Source: Knufia peltigerae
Taxonomy: Eukaryota; Ascomycota; Eurotiomycetes; Chaetothyriales; Trichomeriaceae
DNA length: 64,000 bases
NCBI GenBank assembly: GCA_030247855.1
Contig: JAPDRN010000028.1
Span: 124,001-188,000 of the forward strand
Direction: 5' to 3'
Both the position numbers and the translations under genes were made by a program. Below are positions 19,280 through 28,874 of this stretch, piece by piece. How positions within the stretch are numbered: the first letter of the stretch is position 1; each line of letters opens with the position of its first letter. The notes beneath the pieces are model-generated. The model did not search any database. It worked only from the letters and a program-made list of their open reading frames with translations, and had not been told where the DNA came from.

Positions 19280-20396
19280 TCAATCTTCTTGCCAGGCACT
19301 TTTCTTCACGGAATCCTGAGATCTGCTTGGGCCGATGCCCACTTTCACCTTTGACCAATCTCGTTGCATAAGATGGTCACCCTCCTTTTTCTTCTCCCTG
19401 GCACTTTCCAGATAAAAACGTCCGCCCTCGTAGCACCCCAGGTACAATCCACTACCGAGTGCCGTCCAGCATCCTCGAAGTAGAGCACCTCTAAACAAAC
19501 CTCGGACACCATCTGTCTTGAGGATTTCTTTTGCGACTGTGAAGCCACTTTTCCTAGAACTTTGGATACCATGCATCAGGAAACTAGATTGTTTGCCTTT
19601 CGCCTCCTGTTTTGCTGGAGGGTCATCTCCAGAAGCCGCGAGCATTATCCTTGTCTTCACCACATCGATAGGAGTTGTGATCCACGCAGCACCGCTCCCG
19701 GCAATACCGGCACTCATGGCAGTGATCCCAGCTCGCTCCATGATGCTGTCGACAGGGGCGCCTTTCTTGGATTTCCGCCGCGCCATGAAATAGTTCTTTA
19801 ATGATTCAAAGGCGGGAAACTGAAGACCGGTAAATGGCAGGTTCCGCGCCGCGAGGGCTGTGTATCCTCTCCACAGTTTGGCAGGTTGCTTTTGGAAGGT
19901 CTTGAGCACCTGAAGGGACGTAGATCCTTTCTTTCCGGAGCTCAGCATCTGAGCGTTTTGCTTCAGGACTTCGGCCGGTGTTAGGATTGCACAGCTGACC
20001 AACTCAGCGCCGCCACTTGCGAGTGCATGTATGGCAGGTTTGGGGAGGTAAAGGGTGGAGTTCGGAGGGACAGCATCGTCAAGGCTGTATTTCAAGGCTT
20101 CATAAGTCGTAAAGAAGGCGCCGGAAGAAGGAATGGTAATGAGGATGATGGACCCAACACCTTGGTAGAGTCCACGGAATAAAGAGCGTTTTGTCGTGCC
20201 ATTGGCATTTTTGTACAGTTTCTCATAATCTTGTGACTGAAGGCGTGTCTTGAGGGTGTCGAGAGGGTAAACGAGTAGGTCGACGGAGAAAGCAGCAAAT
20301 GCACCAGCCTACACCGTCGTTAGTGTTCGTTCTGCTGATACTTTCTGGGCGAACTCGACTCACAAACCAGATATCGAGATTCGTATTGGACGACAT
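19280..20396 (-). CDS. Mitochondrial carrier, SAM-carrier-like (SLC25A26/Pet8 branch)
   Basis: Exon 1 is 20364-20396 (11 codons), then a 55-nt intron (GTGAGT donor, GTGTAG acceptor), and exon 2 is 19280-20308; 353 residues. Three carrier repeats are visible, each with a PxDxxKxR-type signature: YPLDTLKTRLQ (residue 26), LTPAEVLKQNAQ (near 122) and TTPIDVVKTRIM (near 240). The unusual second signature, with Glu in place of Asp and KQ in place of KR, matches the S-adenosylmethionine carrier branch, which imports SAM into the matrix. Each repeat also carries two membrane helices. The C-terminal 45 residues are polar and longer than in yeast Pet8. Substrate is inferred from the signature only. 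Confidence 0.75.
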
Positions 20397-20959
20397 GGAT
20401 GGCCTCTATGGCCCGACAAGGAGGTTAAATCAACAAATCTATGTACGGGGCTATGTGTGTTAGACACTCGATCAGAGGTCAATGATGCGGACAAAAAATT
20501 ATGGTGACAATCGTCATACCACGGGATGATACTGCCGAATATTAACCGCAAAGCCAGATCCATTGACGGTGGTAATCCTTTCGAGTCCTCATTTCAAGGT
20601 CCGGCAGTCTTCGCTAGTAGTCTTCTTCTTTCAAAATGGTAGCATGTGGTTCTACAACTCGATGAGAATGGTGTTGCCGTCGAGATGGGACCGCCCATGT
20701 GGTGGTCTACATGAAGATCTCCTAGCGATCCGGTGACAAACAACAACCGGCCATTGCCTTTCCAATATATAGAGCGAGTGAATCTATGTTATCAATGCAG
20801 AGTCTTCCTTTTGTGGTCCATTGTGACCGCCCTAGTTATGATAACCATCCATTCCAAAATGCGGCCGGTGTATGCCTCCTAACAAGTGGAAGACTTTCGC
20901 CATAGTTTCCTCATTACCTAAGCTTCGGCAGACTTTCCACTTTTTGATCCTCCGCAAAA
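20397..20959. other. Divergent promoter region, carrier and eIF3h
   Basis: 563 bp between two divergent start codons. No coding signal. Presumed shared or back-to-back promoters. Confidence 0.5.
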
Positions 20960-22295
20960 ATGTCCGCACCCACAAAGGCCCATGGCAATGAGCACGATGA
21001 GCCAACCTTGAACACATACACAGCAAAGATGGCTGCCCCTACGGAGTGAGTGGTTACTTCTTCAGGCGCAGGAGGAAATGTATACTGACATGTGCACAGA
21101 AAAGAGACGCCTCTCAAGGCAGTCCAGCTCGAGGCACTGGTAGGATTCTATCTGAAATCTTCTCCTTCCCCACTAACTATGGCTTCAGGTTGTCATGAAA
21201 GTGATCAAACACTGTGCATCTCGCTTCCCGACCGTCGCGACCGGGTTTCTCACTGGTATGGAAAGTACTGGGAACCTCGAAATCACCAACTGCTTCCCTT
21301 TCCCCGTTGTCGATCTACCGCCCGAGGCGCAGTATGACCAACAGCACTTTAACAGCGCTGCTGCGGCTCCCCGAGCGAAGTCAAACACGCAATACCAAGC
21401 CGAATACATCAGGATGCTGCGCGAGGTGAATGCAGACGCGAACAACGTGGGATGGTATACAAGTGCCAACCTGGGCAATTTTGTCAACACCAACTTCATT
21501 GAGAATCAGTTCCACTACCAGAAAGAGTTGAATGAAAAGACTGTTGCACTGGTCCACGATGTCAGCCGTAGCTCTCAAGGTATCATGAGCATTCGTGCCT
21601 TCAGAATATCTCCTCAGTTTATGACTGCCTACAAGGAGAATAAGTTTACAACTGAGAAGTGAGTCTTTCCCACATCAAACATCATCTGGTTCAATACTGA
21701 CAAGCATCTCAGCCTCTTAAAGTCTGGACTGAAATATACCGACATCCTGGTTGAGCTTCCTGTGACTGTCCACAACTCCCACCTGGTCACCACGTTCCTG
21801 CAACAAATTCCCAAGATGCTGTCGTCCGGTGTCATGAGACCTCCGACCTCCGTGGCTGAAATTGAGAACAACCCAATCCTCAAGAATGACAGCCTTGCGC
21901 CAAACTTCGAGAGTCTCTCTATCTCCATCGACCCCTACCTGTCCCAGACCGCTGATAACCTGCTTGACTCAATTGAGACTCACCACGTCGAGGCCAACAA
22001 CTTCTCTTACTACCAGCGCGCGATGGCTCGAGAGCAGGCGAAGATCCAGCAATGGCAAGCCAAGCGCAAGGCCGAGAACGCAGCTCGAGCTCTGTCCAAA
22101 CAGCCACCACTGCCCGAAGACGAGTACCAGAAACTGTTCAAGTTGCCTACGGAGCCAAGTCGCCTGGAGAGTATGTTGAACAGCCGACAAGCCGAACAGT
22201 ACGCGCGCCAAGTCGACGGTTTTGTTGCTGGCACGACTGGAAAGATGTTTGCTGTCCGTGGCAACTTGCTGCCCAACGAGGGCAAAGAAGAGTAA
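20960..22295 (+). CDS. Translation initiation factor eIF3 subunit h
   Basis: Exons 20960-21045, 21100-21139 (40 nt), 21189-21658 and 21713-22295; all introns are GT-AG and 49-54 nt; 392 residues. The spliced frame reads [20 protein letters not shown] at the first junctions, as in eIF3h. Residues 35-170 are an MPN domain ([33 protein letters not shown]). It lacks the JAMM zinc residues, as expected for a non-catalytic eIF3 MPN subunit. The C-terminal part has the family segments [16 protein letters not shown] and [20 protein letters not shown]. eIF3h belongs to the eIF3 complex that assembles the 43S preinitiation complex. An alternative start at the internal ATG before AAPTEK is possible. Confidence 0.93.
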
Positions 22296-24178
22296 ACCGT
22301 CGTTACACGATTCTGTCAAAAAAGATGGAAACGAAACGTGGTTGGTCTCGAGCCTTTTGGACAGTGAAACGACCTCAACGCGACACTGGAATTAACATGG
22401 CATGGCATAGCGTCAGGCGTTTTGGCGTTGTGATTGATAAGTCTATATTGTACGAGATTGTGGCAGGCTGGGCTGTAGATCTCAGGGGGAAAGCAACGTC
22501 TAAGGACGTACAAAAGTTCTGGGACAGAAAGATCCGGTACTTTATGTGAAAGGGGTGAGGATATTCAGTAGACATTGTCGTAGATGAGAAAACCAAAAAT
22601 AAATGAAATGAATCATGGTAAAACAAAATACAGTCTGTATGCTTCCTCGAATATTTTGTAGTCGATACCAATGACAAAGTCTGTGAACCGCTCTGTGAGA
22701 TTCTTTCCTCAGGACTATAGACCTGACGTTGTCGAAGTGAAGCAACCCAATGCTTTTCGTTCCGCTATATTTTCCACTCCTCAGGGTATTCGAAGTACGG
22801 TTCGCAACCATATCGCATTGTCCTGTTGCCGCTTCCAATGGAGGATATCATATCCGTTGAGCAATTGCATTGAAACTCAAACGTCACGTTCATCCTAATC
22901 GTCGGCCGTTGGCATCTTGAACACTACCTCCGTGCGATGTGATGTGCATGGCGGCTTCGTCCGAGACCAATCCCCGATGTGAACCCCTCTGCGTTATGAA
23001 ATGTGTATCTTCCTCTGGTCATCAAGATGGCAGGACTCAGACAGAGAAGCTGAACGTTTGTGCTGTTGCGGCATCGGGTACGCTTCCACAACATCAAGAA
23101 TAGTAGGCGAGTCCATTTCAAAGGGGAGAACAAATATCTGAAGCGTGGTTATATAGCATTTTGTTTGTCAAGGTTGAGGAAAGGGAACAATAGCAGTTGC
23201 GTCGCAGTAAGATTCGATCGATCGTAAAGGGAACATCATCCTCATTGATCAAATATGAAGCTGTGAATATACAGAGTGAGAATGATCATAGAAGGACAAC
23301 GAAATCGTGTCGTTGATATCGATTGATGTTTTGAACGAATGATTAACCTCGGAGGGTCAGACTGTCAAAAGCACAGCTTAAAGGGCTTGAGCGGGCGTCC
23401 AAAGTGCCCCCAGGAATCGTTGTCTCGGGGCCTGAAGGGACGACTTCCGGGAGACCTACTCTTCGTCGATAGGCGTTCTCCTCCAGTGTTCCCTCCTCTC
23501 TTGGGGGGCGAACGCGTCACTGTTGGGAAATGCTCCCGGGGATCCTTACCTTGCACCTCGATTTTTCAACCGTCAGCTGGGGGCTCGTAACTCACCGTAG
23601 ATCAACCTGGTGACCCAGATGGAGGCGCGATCAAGCTTGTTCACCTGTCGTCAACTCGGCCTTTGAACAATCCGAGGATCGCTCAGCCTTGTGTGAGGGA
23701 AGATCTGCCTAGTGGGGAGGAGTTTCCATCGCTGGCAGTAACTGTCAAGAGGAAACGATCGTGCTCTGTGTTCATGGTCTCGTTCACCAACTGCTCTCGT
23801 ATCTGAAACATGTACCTACACAACAACAAATATACTCTAGGCCTTCATAACCTTCCCATCCCTGACTGCATTAGCGCTCTACGAAGAATTCCAAAGCGCC
23901 TTCTAGTGCTGTGGGGATGCTTGAGTCACTGACGACCCTGGTCCAAATCCGCATCCCAACCCCGGAAATCGCCACTGGTAATGTTGGGAATACGAGAGGG
24001 TCGATGAAGAACTCAACTTCCATCTTCCTTTCAGGAAAGCTTTGGTCCTGAGGCTTGCTCAGGTGAAAAACAGGACAACGCTGCCAACACAATCCTCCCA
24101 TCTGAGATGCCCATAGGGTGGAAGGAAGCTGGAACCCCTTTTCCGACCCATTGCAGGTGTGCCATCGACGAACACGCC
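22296..24178. other. 1.9-kb gap without an assigned gene
   Basis: Begins with the eIF3h 3' flank and ends with the 3' flank of the MGN-protein gene. Short open frames exist on both strands (for example 22542-22838 and 23365-23556 on the minus strand) but none shows a recognised family, a plausible exon chain or compositional support. A non-coding RNA cannot be excluded. Confidence 0.4.
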
Positions 24179-24679
24179 TCAATTCCAATTACGAGCCTGG
24201 GCACCCTCATCGGCATCTCGAGCTCTCCGCTCCGCATCTGAACCAGCATTCAAGAGCTGGTTCTGCGTTTGCTTTTTCTGGCTCGACAATTGGGCGGACA
24301 GCTTGCCGCCAGGCTTGTTGGTTTTGGCGGCACGCTCCTGTAGTGACGCAGATCAGTCGCTCCACTCCAGCATTCACGAGGCACATCGGAAAGAATTGGC
24401 AAGGCGTCGAAGATCTCAAAGAGAAAAATGCAGCAGCTCAAACAGTGGTGCGATTCTCACCTCAGCGGCTCTGGCGGCAGCACTTCGAGCATTGTCCGGA
24501 CTGTTTGCTCCGTCTCTACTATCACTACCACCACCAAGCGTCCGGCCGGGGGTACTCGCCGTGAGCCTCTGTGTGGGCGGCGCTGATGCTGGCTTCGGTG
24601 CGGCGCTTGAACCCAGGGTGTGGCCAGGAGTGGAGAAGTTGTCAGGTTGATTGGCAGACTTGGAGCAGATGTTGCCCAT
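24179..24679 (-). CDS. Small N-terminally lipidated protein (MGN...C type)
   Basis: Exon 1 is 24461-24679, a 123-nt intron (GTGAGA donor, CTACAG acceptor) follows, and exon 2 is 24179-24337; 125 residues. The start MGNICSKS is a strong N-myristoylation signal (Gly2, Ser6) with Cys5 as a likely palmitoylation site. Two TPGxTLG repeats follow (near residues 17 and 43), then an Ala/Arg/Glu/Lys/Gln-rich helical tail ending in DEGAQARNWN. I recognise this as a small conserved protein of filamentous ascomycetes whose function is not established. The splice is supported because the helical tail continues in frame only after intron removal. It is predicted to sit on the cytosolic face of a membrane. 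Confidence 0.8.
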
Positions 24680-26542
24680 TTTCCAGGCCCCTCCTACTGA
24701 GGCAACAACGGTAGACCAACGACAGCAGCAGGCAGGGAGTAGAGAGAGTTTCTTTAGAGTCCCACGACACCAGGATTGAAGTCAGCTCCCCACGAGAGAG
24801 AAAGATGCGAGGTTCATGTGCTGGTTACGAAGACGAAGCGATAAACGTCGATGCCGCTGCTTGGCGAATTCGTGGCAGTGCAAGAGTTGCCGATCGTGTG
24901 TCAATGCTTCGCACTAGGACAAGGCGTCAGTGGAGAAATGATCCGCAAGAGTGGATTTTCCTGACCACACACTGTATTGTGTACGGCGTATGCCAGCATA
25001 CCCATGTTCTGAACCCCATAGTGACGACCCCGGATGATCATCCTTAGATCGTATGCAGCAATGATGCCCTAACAACAACACGAGATGCGGCTCGTTATTT
25101 GCGTTGCTTCCTGGGGAAGTAGAGAAAACACCGGATCTCAGTACCAAGGCTAGTACATATCAGGCTTTGCAAAATTTTGCAAAACCTATTCGAGACTACG
25201 CCCCTTTCATAACAAACACTCGACATATTCCATCCTTCAGTATGCCATACAAGACTCATTTCAAAAGACTTGATCCGTCGATCATGATCGAAGAAACACG
25301 CTCTCTTGCAGGGAGGGTCTGGATTTCCTCATTAGGCCTACTCCCCCGTCACAGGACAATGAGATCCATTGCGCTTGACCGGGGGTCTTCCAACTCTGTG
25401 AGGAACCTGTCAAAGATATGCCTGGTCATTGCAAGGATTGTGTATTTCCAGGCTCCTCAACAATTTGACGGAACTATGCTCACGAGCATCAAACCTCGGC
25501 TTCAGTAGTAAGTGAAAACACTTTCAAGGTTTGCCTCTAAACGACCATGGCTGTATGGGCACCACAATCATTGAGGATCCCCCACTGAGGGTCCGTCAAA
25601 ATGGCTAGACAACAAGGACACCTCTTGAAAAAAGGAATTTCAGGATGGCAGGTCATAGCAAGCCTGACTCGGACTCGGAAGCGCAGCCGGCCGAAGGTCA
25701 AGGTGATACGGCAAGCAGTATGGAGCCCTGCATTCCATCCTCGGCTCTCTGCGCAGATTCAATACACCTCCACTGAACCAATACTCAAGAGCTGGCTCAT
25801 TCTTCACTGGCGTTTCCTACAGTATAACTGGATTCTTCCCCCAGTGTCACTGTCGCGTAAAATGCGGAGCATTAGGTGTACGTACACGCTCTACAGGCTC
25901 GAGGACCAGGATATACAATGACGAGCATTAAGTGCATGCATACACTTAATGAACTCGCTGAGACATGCAGCCTTGTTCACGCCTGTCGAAGAAACTTTCA
26001 TGTGTGCAAGGAGACATGTGAGAGTCACACACACACACTCTCTCTCTCTTTTGGCCTAGCCCATACCTCAACCATCTGAATCCATCGTCATGCTTTTGAA
26101 GAAGCATGTTGCGAGCCTTTCAAAGATATATCTTAAGGTCCGCATACCATGAGTATACTTTTCCTATGACTCTGAGATGGATTCAACAGATCCCAGCTCG
26201 AAATCCTTAAATACAGCCAATCCCCCCATTCCTCCTACTCTTTCCCTTTTGTAAAAACTTCGACTGTACTCCAAGTGTCTAACGACTTTACACACACGGC
26301 AACCACTAATATTATTCTGACACTTGCAGTGTAGACGACCACCCTATACAACACAACATAACCCCCGTCACATTGATAAGATATCAGAACGGGGTCCATT
26401 CCTGTACGCTTGACTATAGCAGACCCCTCGATAACAAGGTAAAGACAGTCTCATTACTTCAGAAAGACATCCTTATGCTAATAGCTAGCTTAGCTCCTGA
26501 GATCCCTTCGTAACCATCTTCCCAACAAGCAACATAACAAAG
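24680..26542. other. 1.9-kb gap without an assigned gene
   Basis: Upstream regions of the MGN-protein gene and of the zinc-finger gene. Open frames at 25104-25508 and 25601-25921 on the plus strand have no recognised family. An (AC)n-(TC)n tract lies at 26026-26049. Confidence 0.4.
26026..26049. repeat. (AC)n(TC)n microsatellite
   Basis: Compound dinucleotide repeat of about 24 bp in the intergenic region, roughly 0.5 kb upstream of the zinc-finger gene. Confidence 0.8.
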
Positions 26543-27685
26543 ATGGCAAGCAACAACGGAGCCGGTGAGAGGCACTATTGCGAGGCTCTGGGTTGCAATA
26601 GGAGCTTCAAGAACAAGAACAGTCTCAAGACGCACATCAATGGCGTGCACCAGGAAGGATATCCTTGCCAGAGATGCGGGAGGGATCTAAAGGATCCCTC
26701 CAACCTTAAGAGGCACGGTCCCAAATGTCCACGGGCCAGCCCAGAGGAAAAGGCCAAGGCCACCCTCTATAATTGTGCATGGCCCTCGTGCAGGTATGAA
26801 GGGCGCAAGGACAACGTGGTACGGCATCAAAAAACGTGCAAACTCCAGCCCGAGGGCAACGATGCCAAACCTGCTCCTCTCAAAATGAGTAAGGAGTGGA
26901 AGGAGCAGGCTGAACTCGGCCTGCTCTCTGCCACCATTGAAGAAAACGGGGCAGAAGAAGACCTCCTGGCTCAACAGGAGGCACCTGTACCTCAATTCGA
27001 GGTTCAGGACTTGAACGGCGCCTACCAAGCCCAAGTGGAGGAGGCGCCAGAAACCTCGCTGGACAACGCTTTCCTGGAGACCACTGGAACACAATTCCAG
27101 TGTCAAGCTTATGACAACGTCGCCAGTGGACTGGCCTTGTCAACTTCAGAGAGAAATGTGTCAACTCCAGGGAGTAGGGAGAACGTCGCCTTCCCAGGGC
27201 ACAATAACAACTACGTTCCCCCTGCAGGCCAATGCAACATTGGCACTGCCAACATCTTTCCGGCGCAAGCCGATTACAACAACGTGGCCCTGCCAGCAGT
27301 CGGCAATGACTTCCAGGGGCACGTTACTTACAACTACAACGCCGCCAGTGACATGGCCGTGTCGTCTTCAGGGGCGGCCGTGTCGACTCTGGGTGGTATG
27401 GAGAACGTCGCCTTCCCAGGGCACAACGACTACGTCCTCGGTGCAGGCCAGTGCAACATTGGCACTGCCAATATCTTTCCGGCACAAGCCGGTTTTGACA
27501 ACACGATCCTGCCAGCAGCCGCCAATGACTTCCAGGGGTATGTTGAGTACAACTACAACCCCGTCCCAGGCGCAGGATTCCTGGTCTCTGAGAACGAGTT
27601 GCCGTCACTGGCACCGAACCCAGAATTGTACGTCCCCTATGAGACGTATATGAATTTTGGGATGGACTTCGCATTCAATACTTGA
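26543..27685 (+). CDS. Zinc-finger protein with internal ~74-residue tandem repeats
   Basis: Single exon, 380 residues. Three N-terminal zinc fingers are visible: C-x4-C-x12-H-x4-H starting at Cys13, then C-x2-C-x12-H-x3-C, then C-x4-C-x11-H-x3-C; the second and third end in Cys (C2HC type). After an acidic linker, a repeat region holds two full-length units beginning with ENVAFPGHN at DNA 27179 and 27401 (222-nt period), sharing GQCNIGTANIFPAQA and NDFQG, preceded by a partial third unit from about 27105. The C-terminal part is Asn/Tyr/Pro-rich and could be an activation region. A nucleic-acid-binding, probably nuclear, role is likely. The exact family is not recognised. Confidence 0.78.
   Translation: MASNNGAGERHYCEALGCNRSFKNKNSLKTHINGVHQEGYPCQRCGRDLKDPSNLKRHGPKCPRASPEEKAKATLYNCAWPSCRYEGRKDNVVRHQKTCKLQPEGNDAKPAPLKMSKEWKEQAELGLLSATIEENGAEEDLLAQQEAPVPQFEVQDLNGAYQAQVEEAPETSLDNAFLETTGTQFQCQAYDNVASGLALSTSERNVSTPGSRENVAFPGHNNNYVPPAGQCNIGTANIFPAQADYNNVALPAVGNDFQGHVTYNYNAASDMAVSSSGAAVSTLGGMENVAFPGHNDYVLGAGQCNIGTANIFPAQAGFDNTILPAAANDFQGYVEYNYNPVPGAGFLVSENELPSLAPNPELYVPYETYMNFGMDFAFNT
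27105..27580 (+). repeat. 222-bp in-frame tandem repeat in the zinc-finger gene
   Basis: Unit starts at 27179 and 27401 are marked by the same GAGAACGTCGCC; a partial unit precedes from about 27105. The period is 222 bp, a multiple of three, so copy-number change keeps the frame. Confidence 0.75.
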
Positions 27686-28874
27686 ATGTTCGCCTCCCTT
27701 CGGTTGGTGTAGTGCCGACCCGCCGGTCAATGTCCCAATCGGACAAATATAACTGTCGGATCAACAACAATATGTGACAGTTGACGTTACAACGGACGGG
27801 AAACAAACGACCGATGTCCAGGATCGACAAGAGAAAGCACCCGGTCAAAGATATTGTCAAGATCAATAGACGCCTACATCTGACAGCAAAAGCAAAGCCG
27901 TCACGACTTTTACCGTCTCAGAGGGCAACAAACAGCAACTGAAAAGTACCGGCTTCTCAAGGACAACAGGTACAACAATAGCCCAGATGCAATCCTTGTT
28001 ACCAGCGGTCAACCCATAAGCAACAACTGCTGACACGGAACAACCCACATAGAACAGCCACCACCGCCCGCCACCAAAAAGCATCCTCTCTCTTCCAAGA
28101 ATTGCATGCTGACCAAAGCGGCCCTTCTCTAAGAATTACAAGTCAACAAGAAAGACTTCCCGACAACAATGAATCATGTGCTAACAATGAATTACGTGCC
28201 GACGATTATGAATCATGTGCCAACAAGAAATTACGTGCCAACGACAGTGTATTATGTGCCGAAGATATTGAATCATGTTACGACGTGGCGCATGTGGCCT
28301 ATTCAGGGTGCGGAGGATGGATGGATTGATTCCTCCTGTACCACCCAACCCGAGTGAGTCAAGCTGAATGACCAAGTACTTTTTTTCAGAGTCCCTGTGG
28401 ATTTTGAGAGTGTGATACACATCGAGGATGGAATGATGTGGAGATTGTTGCTTTGCAAAGTGCAATTGTCGAAATTTTTCTATTTAGTCTTGCCGTTGAA
28501 TTCAAGTTCAAGTTTCAGTTGAGCGTTAAGAGCATGCGCGTTTGAAAAATTGGTTCAAAAGATATTAACAACTACAAACGACATTGTTGTGACCACGACA
28601 AGCATTTGAAATTTTTGGTTGAAGAAAAATATCAATGACATTTATCAATTGATATCGACCCGAACAATGAGCTGTGAGTTCAGCAATAGCTCCTCGAATG
28701 TATAGGAAGTTGGTAATTTTTCTGTGGAAATGAGAGAATCAAAAGAAAACACAGCAATCTATTACATGATCGATTATTTTGTTTATTTTATTTTACTTTT
28801 TCCTAGGAGGAGTCCAACAATTGAAATCTGATTTACTCGAGGACATAAAGGTGTCTCATTGAATACACAATTTC
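27686..28874. other. Intergenic region with an 18/21-nt repeat array
   Basis: 3' flanks of the zinc-finger gene and PRP5. It carries a short repeat array at 28168-28284, listed separately; otherwise AT-rich without a recognised gene. Confidence 0.5.
28168..28284 (+). repeat. Short tandem array, 18/21-nt units, six copies
   Basis: Six units with consensus near AATGAATYAYGTGCCAAC lie at 28168-28185, 28186-28203, 28204-28224, 28225-28242, 28243-28263 and 28264-28284. All unit lengths are multiples of three. They fall inside a 75-codon open frame (28102-28329), where they would encode alternating ESCAN- and ELRAD-like hexapeptides. Whether that frame is translated is unknown, so no CDS is called. 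Confidence 0.65.
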
